A stretch of DNA of 64,000 bases from Rhizobium sp. L1K21. Lineage in GTDB: Bacteria > Pseudomonadota > Alphaproteobacteria > Rhizobiales > Rhizobiaceae. Position numbers and translations under genes: made by a program. Shown here in pieces: positions 17,691 through 25,260 of this stretch; the stretch's first letter is position 1, and the number at the start of each line of letters is the position of its first letter. Below the pieces are notes generated by a model that was given only the letters and a program-made list of their open reading frames with translations, was not told the origin of the DNA and ran no database searches. The stretch lies in the NCBI RefSeq assembly GCF_024055895.1, contig NZ_JAMXLE010000001.1:992001-1056000 (forward strand), in the 5' to 3' direction.

Positions 17691-18257
17691 ATGTCCTTTG
17701 AAAAGAGTGCGCTGATTGTTATCGATGTTCAGGAGTCCTTTCGCCATATGCCTTATTGGTCGGATGAAGGGTTGGGCGGCTATCTTGCCCGCCAGCAGGC
17801 ATTGATTGACGGTGCAGTGGCTGCCGGTATCCCGGTCGTGCAGATATTTCACACCCGTGCAGGATCGCCGTTTGATCCCGCAGGCGAATTCGTCGTGACA
17901 ATGGAAGGGCTGCACATCAAGCCGGATGTCGTCTTTCACAAGCAACGCCATTCCGCCCTTGCCGGCACGGGGCTCGGTATCTGGCTCCGTCAGAACGGCA
18001 TTTCGCGGCTGATCATATCCGGCATCCGCACAGAGCAATGCTGTGAAACGACAACGCGTGATGCGTCCGATCAGGGGTTTGATGTCGATTTCGTCAGCGA
18101 CGCGACCTTCACTTTCCCGATGGTGCATGCATCGGGCCAGCGGTTCTCGCAGGATGATATCCGTGTGCGCACCGAACTGGTTCTGGCTGGCCGCTTTGCA
18201 AGGATTGTGAGTGTGGATGACTTGCTTGGCGCGTTTCCGGCAAAGGCAGCCGCGTGA
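17691..18257 (+). CDS. Isochorismatase-family cysteine hydrolase
   Basis: A 188-residue cytoplasmic hydrolase. ALIVIDVQESF supplies the catalytic Asp, VFHKQRHSA the region of the Lys, and SGIRTEQCCETTTRDASDQG the nucleophilic Cys region, as in nicotinamidases and N-carbamoylsarcosine hydrolases. AGGAGA lies 7-12 bases before the ATG at 17691. The stop overlaps the GTG start of the downstream GlxA-type regulator (GTGA), so the two genes form a coupled operon in which the regulator probably senses the same compound. The substrate (nicotinamide, ureido or other amide) is not determined. Confidence 0.9.
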   Translation: MSFEKSALIVIDVQESFRHMPYWSDEGLGGYLARQQALIDGAVAAGIPVVQIFHTRAGSPFDPAGEFVVTMEGLHIKPDVVFHKQRHSALAGTGLGIWLRQNGISRLIISGIRTEQCCETTTRDASDQGFDVDFVSDATFTFPMVHASGQRFSQDDIRVRTELVLAGRFARIVSVDDLLGAFPAKAAA

Positions 18258-19240
18258 CCGAGCCATCGCATACCCGCATCATCCCGCTCTATGTCGTGTT
18301 GCCGCCCGACACGCTGCTTCTGGATGTTGCGGGGCCGATGGAGGTGTTTCGTCGCGCCAATCTCGAGCAGGAGAGGGTGCGTTTCGAATATCATTACATC
18401 TCGCCACGCAACACCCAGCGCACCTCGATTGGACTTCAGATCAGCGCGCTCGAAAGCTTGCCTGAGGTTCTTCCCGATGATGCATGGATCATGATCTCGG
18501 GCAGCCTGACGGCGAGCGCCTATTTGGAGACGTCATCCGTCGAGCGCGCTGAGATCGTGTCGTGGCTCGTGCGTGCATTTCGGCCCGGCATGACGCTCGT
18601 TACTATCTGTTCGGGTGCGCTTTTGGCCGGGGAGGCGGGTCTCTTTCATGGTCGTCAATGCACCACGCATGCCGAATGTATTGCTGCGTTGAGGCAAAAA
18701 GCGCCTGGCGCGCGGGTTCTCGATGACCGGCTGTTTGTCGAAGACGGTCCGGTTCTATCGAGTGCGGGCATTTCAACCGGCGTCGATCTGGCTTTTCACA
18801 TCGTCGCCAACATCATGTCACCGGCGGTTGCCGTCAGGATTGCTCGGCAGATGGTGGTCTACATGCGCCGCAGCGGTTCCGACCCGCAGGTCTCGCCCTG
18901 GCTGGCCGGTCGCAACCATGTTCATCCTGCCATCCACCGGGCGCAGGATGCCATCATGCGGGAGCCGGCTGCAGAATGGTCGCTGGCGCGCGTTGCAGAT
19001 ACCGCTCATCTGAGCGAACGGCACCTGTCGCGCCTGTTTCGCGAAGAGACCGGCTTTGCGGTCAATGATTATGTGAACATGATCCGGGTCACGCTGGCGC
19101 GCGATATTATCAACGGCTCGAAGCTCAGCATGGAAGCGGTTGCCGAACGGGCGGGGTTTGCCTCCGCCCGCCATATGCGGCGCGTGTGGTCGAAGCATTT
19201 CAGCCATCCGCCGGGCCAGATCAAGGCTCAGAATTTCTGA
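18254..19240 (+). CDS. GlxA-type AraC transcriptional regulator with DJ-1/PfpI domain
   Basis: A 328-residue regulator. Residues about 10-190 are a class I amidotransferase-like DJ-1/PfpI domain (LPPDTLLLDVAGPMEVF, TICSGALLAGEAGLFHGR with the nucleophile-elbow Cys). Residues about 225-325 are an AraC-type double helix-turn-helix (LSERHLSRLFREETGFAVNDYV and MEAVAERAGFASARHMRRVW). The start is GTG at 18254, overlapping the stop of the hydrolase gene. GlxA-type regulators commonly activate amine or carnitine-like catabolic genes next to them; here the partner is the isochorismatase-family hydrolase. Its 3' end overlaps the convergent gene by 13 bases. Confidence 0.92.
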   Translation: MTEPSHTRIIPLYVVLPPDTLLLDVAGPMEVFRRANLEQERVRFEYHYISPRNTQRTSIGLQISALESLPEVLPDDAWIMISGSLTASAYLETSSVERAEIVSWLVRAFRPGMTLVTICSGALLAGEAGLFHGRQCTTHAECIAALRQKAPGARVLDDRLFVEDGPVLSSAGISTGVDLAFHIVANIMSPAVAVRIARQMVVYMRRSGSDPQVSPWLAGRNHVHPAIHRAQDAIMREPAAEWSLARVADTAHLSERHLSRLFREETGFAVNDYVNMIRVTLARDIINGSKLSMEAVAERAGFASARHMRRVWSKHFSHPPGQIKAQNF

Positions 19241-19569
19241 CCGTAGCCGCGTTCGCCAAGCTGCCTTTCCCCATGGATATAGGGATCGGGATCAACACGC
19301 ATTCCGCCGGGCGGTGCACTGCTGCGGATGGAAACATTGCCCTCGGTGCATGTATAGACGCGTTCGGGCAGGCCGCGCCCGTAGCCGCGATTGTAGTCGA
19401 AACCCTCTTCCAGTGAGGTTGTGCAATTCGAATTCTTCTGCACGGGCGCGTTGAGCATGCCTTGCGGATAGACGCCGGGCAGGTTTTTCAGATTGAATTC
19501 CTGCGCGGCTGCGGGCATTGCCGCGCCCAGCGTCAGAATTCCGAAAATGATCGCGGGCAACCTTGCCAT
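19228..19569 (-). CDS. Small secreted protein, function unknown
   Basis: A 113-residue protein with an N-terminal signal peptide (MARLPAIIFGILTLGAAMPAAAQ, cleavage after AAA or AAQ). The mature part has two Cys (NSNCTTSLEEGF and RVYTCTEGNVS) spaced for one disulfide, and a Gly/Tyr/Arg-rich middle (FDYNRGYGRGLPERVY). No family name recognised; it looks like a conserved Brucellaceae periplasmic protein. It overlaps the end of the GlxA-type gene tail to tail by 13 bases and is transcribed divergently from the RNase D-like gene. Confidence 0.75.
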   Translation of the reverse strand: MARLPAIIFGILTLGAAMPAAAQEFNLKNLPGVYPQGMLNAPVQKNSNCTTSLEEGFDYNRGYGRGLPERVYTCTEGNVSIRSSAPPGGMRVDPDPYIHGERQLGERGYGQKF

Positions 19570-19699
19570 GGCGCATCTCCATACATGGTGGGCAAGCGAT
19601 CATACTCGCCCTTTTCTTAAAAATATGCTGCATAGGCGGGGTTTTCAATTGCGTATCAATGGGTTTATTGACGGATCACATATCTTTGAGGAGAAAATC

Positions 19700-20326
19700 A
19701 TGAGCGGCACGATCCGTTATCACGAGGGCGATATCACGGCGCAGGACGCCGCGCGCTACACCGGGGCCATTGCCATCGACACTGAAACGCTGGGCCTTGT
19801 TCCCCGCCGCGACCGGCTCTGCGTGGTTCAGCTTTCGCCGGGCGACGGGACTGCCGATGTGATCCGCATTGCTGCCGGCCAGACCGAAGCGCCAAACCTT
19901 GTCGCCATGCTGGCAGACCAGAGCCGCGAGAAGATTTTTCACTACGGACGCTTCGATATTGCCGTGCTCTTCCACACGTTCGGGGTGACGACGACGCCGG
20001 TCTTCTGCACCAAGATTGCCTCGCGGCTGACGCGTACCTATACCGACCGCCACGGCCTCAAAGACAATCTGCGGGAAATGCTGGATGTGGATGTTTCCAA
20101 GCAGCAGCAGCAGTCGGATTGGGCCGCAGAGACGCTTTCGCAGGCGCAGCTCGAATATGCCGCTTCCGATGTTCTTCATCTTCATGCGTTGAAGGAAAAG
20201 CTCATGGAGCGTCTGGTGCGGGACGGACGGCTGGAGCATGCAAATGCCTGTTTCGAATTCCTGCCCACCCGCGCCAAGCTCGACCTGCTCGGCTGGGAAG
20301 AAACGGACATTTTTGCGCATAGCTAA
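19700..20326 (+). CDS. RNase D-like 3'-5' exonuclease
   Basis: A 208-residue DEDD-family exonuclease domain protein. The metal ligands are visible: AIDTETLGLV (Asp, Glu), HYGRFDIAVLFH (Asp) and YAASDVLHLHALK (Tyr, Asp). It consists of the catalytic domain only and lacks the two HRDC domains of E. coli RNase D, a short form common in Rhizobiales. The ATG at 19700 follows TGAGGAGAAAATC. It probably trims RNA 3' ends. The coding frame is open further upstream, but that part overlaps the opposite gene's promoter and is not protein-like. Confidence 0.88.
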   Translation: MSGTIRYHEGDITAQDAARYTGAIAIDTETLGLVPRRDRLCVVQLSPGDGTADVIRIAAGQTEAPNLVAMLADQSREKIFHYGRFDIAVLFHTFGVTTTPVFCTKIASRLTRTYTDRHGLKDNLREMLDVDVSKQQQQSDWAAETLSQAQLEYAASDVLHLHALKEKLMERLVRDGRLEHANACFEFLPTRAKLDLLGWEETDIFAHS

Positions 20327-20410
20327 GTTTCATCGCGGTTGAGCGCGAAAATTGTGACGTCCGGCTGAAAGCCTATTGAAGTCAGCGGGCGCTCCATGCA
20401 AAGTATGCGC
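20327..20410. other. Promoter region ahead of the B12 riboswitch
   Basis: These 84 bases between the RNase D-like gene and the riboswitch must contain the promoter of the riboswitch-controlled transcript. No clear -35/-10 pair could be fixed by eye. Confidence 0.4.
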
Positions 20411-20596
20411 GATGGTTCTGCCCGTGAGAAAGCGCGGGCGGATGAAATGGGAACACGGTGAGGACGACCCAAGAGGGGCCGAAACCGTGGCTGCCCCCGC
20501 AACTGTAAGCGGAGAGCAAAGCCTGAAAACCACTGGACCGCCACGGTCTGGGAAGGTGGCATTTGCATCGACCCGCGAGCCAGGAGACCTGCCATC
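20411..20596 (+). promoter_or_regulatory. Cobalamin (adenosylcobalamin) riboswitch
   Basis: The B12-box class RNA is easily read: an upstream GGTT near 20414, GATGAAATGGGAA, the highly conserved GCTGCCCCCGCAACTGTAAG core at about 20490-20509, ACCACTGG, GGGAAGGTGG and the closing GCGAGCCAGGAGACCTGCC (20577-20594), all in canonical order. It binds adenosylcobalamin and shuts down the downstream genes when B12 is plentiful. Downstream, GCGCAC (20638-20643) and GTGCGC (20649-20654) can form a hairpin directly before the AAGGGA Shine-Dalgarno (20655-20660), so control of translation initiation is a plausible output. Confidence 0.95.
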
Positions 20597-20668
20597 GTGA
20601 GCCGTCGCGCTTTGAGGCGCGGCACTGTCAATCCGCAGCGCACGGTGGGTGCGCAAGGGAGTTAGAAA

Positions 20669-21349
20669 ATGCATATTGAACCCGGCATCGTCGATGGTGC
20701 CAAGATTGTCCTTTCCTACGCAACCGCAGCAGCATCCGCCGGTCTTCTCGGCAAGATGGCCATTGATACCATGCGCCGTGACGGGGGTGTTGCAGCCCTT
20801 GCGCTGCGCAGTGTCATCACGACCGGTCTGGTCTTTTCCTTCTTTCAGGTTCTGCCGCATCACGCGGTCGGCGTTTCGGAAGTACACCTCATTCTCGGCT
20901 CGACTTTGCTGTTGATGTTCGGTGCCGGTCCGGCGGCCATTGGTCTTGCGCTCGGCCTGCTCTTCCAGGGCATTTTCTTTGCCCCCTTCGATCTGCCGCA
21001 ATATGGCATGAACGTTACCACGCTCATCGTTCCGCTCTTTGCCATCAGCGCACTTGCCAAGCGCATCATTGCGCCCGGTACGCGCTATGTGGATATTTCC
21101 TACATGCAGGCGCTCAAGCTTTCGACAGGCTATCAGGCCGGTATCGTCGGCTGGGTGGCTTTCTGGGCGTTTTACGGCCAGGGTTTCGGCGCTGAAAACC
21201 TCGTGTCGGTCGGCTCCTTCGGTCTGGCCTACATGTCGGTCATTCTCGTCGAGCCGCTGGTTGATCTCGGCGTTCTGGCGATTGCCAAGCTTCTTGCTTC
21301 GCCGCAAAATCGCACACTCTTCAGCCGTCGCCTGTTGAACGCTGCCTGA
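20669..21349 (+). CDS. CbiM-like energy-coupling-factor permease (cobalt/corrinoid uptake candidate)
   Basis: A 226-residue inner-membrane protein with six or seven hydrophobic segments. It begins MHIEPGIVDG; Met1-His2 is the N-terminal metal site of CbiM/NikM proteins. GVSEVHLILGSTLLLMFGAGPAAI corresponds to the CbiM GxxHLLGG region with its conserved His (here VHL), and QYGMNVTTLIVPL to the GANxxNM segment. SD AAGGGA precedes the ATG by 8 bases. No CbiN, CbiQ or CbiO gene follows, so it either works with a coupling module elsewhere or functions alone. The B12 riboswitch directly upstream argues for cobalt or corrinoid import. Confidence 0.85.
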   Translation: MHIEPGIVDGAKIVLSYATAAASAGLLGKMAIDTMRRDGGVAALALRSVITTGLVFSFFQVLPHHAVGVSEVHLILGSTLLLMFGAGPAAIGLALGLLFQGIFFAPFDLPQYGMNVTTLIVPLFAISALAKRIIAPGTRYVDISYMQALKLSTGYQAGIVGWVAFWAFYGQGFGAENLVSVGSFGLAYMSVILVEPLVDLGVLAIAKLLASPQNRTLFSRRLLNAA

Positions 21350-21363
21350 ACGGGTAACCGTTT

Positions 21364-22257
21364 TTGCAGGAGCCTCATGATCATATTACGGGCCCCACGC
21401 TGGAGCCGCTTCGGCGGCTCATTCGTGCGGGGCTCGCCAGACTTCCGTGGTGGTTGTCGGAGTTTCTGCTTTTCGGGCTCAAACAGGCTTGGGCGTGTCT
21501 CTTTGCCGCCATCATGCTGGGCCTGCTGATCGGCACCAAGCTCATCTGGCATGATGATTGGGTCGTGCACCGCTATGATGTGCTTTTCGGCATGGCCATT
21601 CTGGTTCAGGCCGCCTTTCTCTATTTCAAGATGGAGAGCTTCGAAGAGCTCAAGGTGATCATGATCTATCATGTCACCGGAACGATCATGGAAATCTTCA
21701 AGGTGCATATGGGTTCGTGGATCTACCCCGAGCCCTCCATCTTCAACATTGCCGGTGTGCCGCTGTTTTCCGGCTTCATGTATGGCTCGGTCGGCAGCTA
21801 CATGGCGCGCGTCATTCGTATCTTTGATATGCGGTTTTCGCGTTATCCGCCCTTCTGGGTCACGGTGGTCATGGCGGTTGCCATTTATGTGAATTTTTTC
21901 ACGCATCACTTCATCATCGATTTGCGCTACGTGCTGATGTTCGCCACCCTTGTTATTTACGCCCGCGTCTGGGTCTATTTCACAACGGACATCACCACGC
22001 TGCGCCTGCCGCTTGCCGTCACCGCCTTTCTCACAGCCATTTTCATGTGGCTTGCGGAAAATGTAGGCACCTACACAGGCACCTGGCTTTATCCGTCAAG
22101 CGATGGCTTTCGTCTCGTCTCTTTCTCCAAATTCGGTTCGTGGTATCTTCTCCTTTATGTGAGCTTCGTCCTGGTGACGCTCGTGCTCAAGCCGCAACCG
22201 CCGGAAGGGGAGCGTGCCGATGGAAAGAACCTATATCGCGCTCCTGCGCGGGATTAA
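21364..22257 (+). CDS. DUF817 family membrane protein
   Basis: A 297-residue protein with about eight membrane helices. PWWLSEFLLFGLKQAWACLFAA and the later HMGSWIYPEPSIFNIAGVPLFSGFMYGSVGSYM are hallmarks of DUF817. The in-frame start is TTG at 21364, only 14 bases after the CbiM-like stop; a TAA at 21355 rules out anything further upstream. The nearest good SD (AGGAG, 21368-21372) instead precedes an out-of-frame ATG at 21377, so the true N-terminus or a sequencing indel needs checking. Co-transcription with the riboswitch-controlled CbiM-like gene suggests a link with cobalamin or cobalt. Function of the family is unknown. Confidence 0.83.
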   Translation: MQEPHDHITGPTLEPLRRLIRAGLARLPWWLSEFLLFGLKQAWACLFAAIMLGLLIGTKLIWHDDWVVHRYDVLFGMAILVQAAFLYFKMESFEELKVIMIYHVTGTIMEIFKVHMGSWIYPEPSIFNIAGVPLFSGFMYGSVGSYMARVIRIFDMRFSRYPPFWVTVVMAVAIYVNFFTHHFIIDLRYVLMFATLVIYARVWVYFTTDITTLRLPLAVTAFLTAIFMWLAENVGTYTGTWLYPSSDGFRLVSFSKFGSWYLLLYVSFVLVTLVLKPQPPEGERADGKNLYRAPARD

Positions 22258-22759
22258 CGTTTCGGGTACCAACAAGCTGCCGATGATGCAGCTGAAGGCG
22301 ATTGCCGAGGGGCTCGGTCTCGACCACTGCCATACCTATATCCAGTCCGGAAATCTCGTCTTCAAGGCCGATGATGTCGGCGGTCTGGAGGCAAGACTGG
22401 CCGCAGCTATCGAGATAGAATGCGGTTTTCGCCCGCCTGTCATCTTACGCTCTCTTGCGCAATGGAAGGAGATCATCGCCCATTGCCCCTTCATGGCGGA
22501 GGCGGGTGATGCGCCGGCTAGCGTTCATGTGTACCTGCTTGGCGAAACACCGCAGCAAAAGCATCTCGATGATCTGACCTCGCGCAATTTCGGCACGGAC
22601 CGCTGGCAGGTGGGTGAGGGCGCCGTCTATCTCCACCTTCCCGATGGCGTCGGACGTTCCAAACTGGCAAACTCGATCGAGCGCATTCTCAAAGTGCCGA
22701 TGACCGGCCGCAACTGGCAGACGATGCAGGCTATCGAGGCGCTGGGAGAGAATGCGTGA
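22220..22759 (+). CDS. DUF1697 family protein
   Basis: A 179-residue soluble protein. MERTYIALLRGINVSGTNKL and CHTYIQSGNLVF are the classic opening of DUF1697, and NRNWQTMQAIEAL-type residues close it (here GRNWQTMQAIEAL). The ATG at 22220 is preceded by GGAAGGGGAG; the in-frame GTG at 22214 is less likely. It overlaps the end of the DUF817 gene by 38 bases, so it is probably the third gene of the riboswitch transcript. The function is unknown; a link to B12 is only positional. Confidence 0.9.
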   Translation: MERTYIALLRGINVSGTNKLPMMQLKAIAEGLGLDHCHTYIQSGNLVFKADDVGGLEARLAAAIEIECGFRPPVILRSLAQWKEIIAHCPFMAEAGDAPASVHVYLLGETPQQKHLDDLTSRNFGTDRWQVGEGAVYLHLPDGVGRSKLANSIERILKVPMTGRNWQTMQAIEALGENA

Positions 22760-22867
22760 AAGCCCTTCGATGGCCGCTTCATTCAAAAATGGTATTTTTT
22801 AACCATCTGATTTAGCACGTTCTTAAATTGATAAAGGGCAAGAAGGGAAGAGAATTGAGGACTTCCC

Positions 22868-25018
22868 ATGCTTGATGTTGCACTTTGCCTGACACTCGAT
22901 CACGATTTGCGCCTGGTTTTTCTGGCAGCCATTGTCTGCGCCACCGGCAGCTGGATCACCTTCAGGCTTTTCCGGCGCGGATTGGACGAAAAGGGGCTGT
23001 TCGCACTCGGCTGGCACTTCCTTGCAGCAACGGCTGCCGGATCGTCCATCTGGACCACGCATTTCATTTCCATGCTGGCCTATGAAATCAAGGCGCCGGT
23101 GGTCTTTGATCCGGTTTTGACGATTGTTTCGCTTCTGATTGCCATTTGCGGTTCGTTCATCGCCTTTTCGCTCACGTCTGTCATGGGGCGTTTCTCGTTC
23201 ATCGCTGGGGGCATCGTTCTTGGTTTTTCAGCCGCCGCCATGCACTATGTCGGCATGTGGGGATACCACATCAGCGGCGTCGTTTCCTGGGACATGGGCT
23301 ATGTCGCTGCCTCCGTCGGCATTTCAGTTTTCGCAGCATCGGCCGCGATCTACATCGTCACCAACACGGCGGGCCAATGGCGGATCGCGCAATCTGCAGG
23401 GGTCTTCCTTTGCGGTATCGTCGGTTTGCACTTCACCGGCATGACGGCTCTGCATGTGGCGGCACTTCTCATGCCCGCCGGCGGCGAGCATTCTGATTCC
23501 TATCTTGCGATGGCGCTTTCCGTTGCGCTCGGCTGCTTCGTCATGGCCGGTGCCGGGTTGACCTCTTTCCTGATTGAAAACCGCACCCGGCAGGATTCGT
23601 TTCGCAAGCTGCATACGCTCGCCTTCTACGATACGCTCACCGGCCTTGCCAACCGGCCAAACCTGCAGGCGCGCCTCGACGAGATGTGTCAGGCGGAGGG
23701 TGAGACGAAGCGGGAGTTTGCGTTCATCGGCATGGACCTCGACAAGTTCAAGGAGATCAACGATCTTCACGGCCATCAGGCTGGTGATCTCGTATTGCAG
23801 GCCATTGGTGACAGGCTGAAAGCGCTTCAAAACGCGTCAATCCATTTTGCGCGCCTTGGTGGCGATGAGTTTGCCGCGATCATGGAGATTTCCGATGAAA
23901 GCGCGCTCCTGAAGAAGATGATGGAGATCAAGCAGAGCCTTACTCAGCCGATCAAGCTGGACACGTTACAGCAAGTCTCTACCGGCGTGAGCCTTGGTGC
24001 CGCGCGCTACCCCTTCGATGCGGAGGAGCCGCAGGAACTGGTAAACCGCGCTGACCTTGCCATGTATCGTGCCAAGCATGATCCGCTTACATCTATCTGT
24101 TTTTATGATGCTGCCATGGATGAGGTGGTTCGCCGGCGCAAGGCTCTCACGGCCGATTTGCGGCAGGCGATTGCCCATGACGAGCTTGAGCTTCACTACC
24201 AGGTGCAAACCACGGTGGCGACAGGCGCCATTTCAGGCTTTGAGGTTCTGTTGCGCTGGAAACACCCGGAACGCGGCTATATTCCGCCATCTGAGTTCAT
24301 CCCCCTTGCCGAGGCCAGCGGTTTCATCATGGAGCTTGGCCTTTGGGTTCTCAAGACCGCCTGCCGCCAGGCGGCGCAATGGCCAAATCTGCATAAGATT
24401 GCGGTCAACCTTTCGCCAATGCAGCTGGCTGATCCATTCCTGCCGGAGCGGGTTCAGGAATCGCTTGCCGAAAGCGGTCTTGCCGCCAGCAGGCTGGAGC
24501 TTGAACTGACCGAATCGGCCGTTGTCGAAAACCGCGAACGCACACTTGATCTGCTTTCGCGTATTAAAGCGCTCGGCGTCACCATTGCTCTGGATGATTT
24601 CGGCACCGGCTATTCATCGCTTGAAACATTGCGCAGCTTTCCCTTCGACAAGATCAAGCTCGACCGTTCTTTCATGCATGAGATTGAAGACAGTGCTGAA
24701 TCGCGCGCCATTGTGCGGGCCGTGCTGGCTCTCGGGCGCAGCCTCAATGTTCCGGTGCTCGCCGAAGGGGTCGAAACACGTCATCAGCTCGACATCCTCA
24801 ACAGTGAAGGCTGCGACGCGGCCCAAGGTTACTTCCTCGGACGCCCGACGCCCATTGCGCGTCTGTTGGAAAGCTTCCATGTTGCGGCAGATGCTTCCAG
24901 CATCGATTTTGATGTTGCCATATTGCAGTCTGTCGGCATGACACTGCGTGGAAGTAACGCACGCCGTGAAAGTAACGCAGCAACCATCAACGCACGGCAG
25001 CGCGGCGCACAGTCCTGA
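22868..25018 (+). CDS. MHYT-GGDEF-EAL cyclic di-GMP signalling protein
   Basis: A 716-residue inner-membrane protein. Residues about 10-240 hold seven helices of the MHYT sensor domain (WTTHFISMLAYE, AAAMHYVGMWGY, GLHFTGMTALHV are three repeats with their metal-binding Met/His). A GGDEF domain (about 250-410) has an intact active motif RLGGDEFAAI. An EAL domain (about 425-675) reads GFEVLLRWKHP at the signature (EVL instead of EAL, a variant known in active enzymes) and keeps DDFGTGYSSL and KLDRSFM. MHYT may sense O2, CO or NO via copper. The SD GAGGA lies before ATG 22868. Both synthesis and hydrolysis of c-di-GMP are possible. Confidence 0.94.
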   Translation: MLDVALCLTLDHDLRLVFLAAIVCATGSWITFRLFRRGLDEKGLFALGWHFLAATAAGSSIWTTHFISMLAYEIKAPVVFDPVLTIVSLLIAICGSFIAFSLTSVMGRFSFIAGGIVLGFSAAAMHYVGMWGYHISGVVSWDMGYVAASVGISVFAASAAIYIVTNTAGQWRIAQSAGVFLCGIVGLHFTGMTALHVAALLMPAGGEHSDSYLAMALSVALGCFVMAGAGLTSFLIENRTRQDSFRKLHTLAFYDTLTGLANRPNLQARLDEMCQAEGETKREFAFIGMDLDKFKEINDLHGHQAGDLVLQAIGDRLKALQNASIHFARLGGDEFAAIMEISDESALLKKMMEIKQSLTQPIKLDTLQQVSTGVSLGAARYPFDAEEPQELVNRADLAMYRAKHDPLTSICFYDAAMDEVVRRRKALTADLRQAIAHDELELHYQVQTTVATGAISGFEVLLRWKHPERGYIPPSEFIPLAEASGFIMELGLWVLKTACRQAAQWPNLHKIAVNLSPMQLADPFLPERVQESLAESGLAASRLELELTESAVVENRERTLDLLSRIKALGVTIALDDFGTGYSSLETLRSFPFDKIKLDRSFMHEIEDSAESRAIVRAVLALGRSLNVPVLAEGVETRHQLDILNSEGCDAAQGYFLGRPTPIARLLESFHVAADASSIDFDVAILQSVGMTLRGSNARRESNAATINARQRGAQS

Positions 25019-25132
25019 TGACAGGGTTTTCCGCCAGAAGGCCGGTGATGACCCCATGCGGCCGGACACGCAGCGGTGAAATTTACACTCTGTTAATTTT
25101 TAGAAATTAATGTTATAACAACAGATAGAAGT

Positions 25133-25211
25133 GCATCAGCTGGCGCGATGAGCTGCGTTGCGGGCGATCAAAAGCCCGAAGGTGATGCGAGGGACGGCAT
25201 GATCTCGCCGT
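25133..25211 (+). promoter_or_regulatory. Structured 5' leader, possible regulatory RNA
   Basis: Four short helices can be drawn in about 80 bases upstream of the 511-residue gene: GCATC (25133-25137) with GATGC (25084+100 region, 25184-25188) closing a junction; AGCT (25138-25141) with AGCT (25151-25154); CGGGC (25161-25165) with GCCCG (25174-25178) around GATCAAAA; and ACGGC (25194-25198) with GCCGT (25207-25211). An AT-rich stretch (25088-25125) lies just upstream and would suit a promoter. No known riboswitch class is matched. Conservation is untested. Confidence 0.35.
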
Positions 25212-25260
25212 ATCCGGACCAAACCTGATTTCCGCGACAATTCATCTTCATGAGGCTGCC

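Noticed and set aside
20323-20643. Open frames on both strands across the B12 riboswitch
   Set aside because: They translate the conserved RNA element itself and have no protein-like features.
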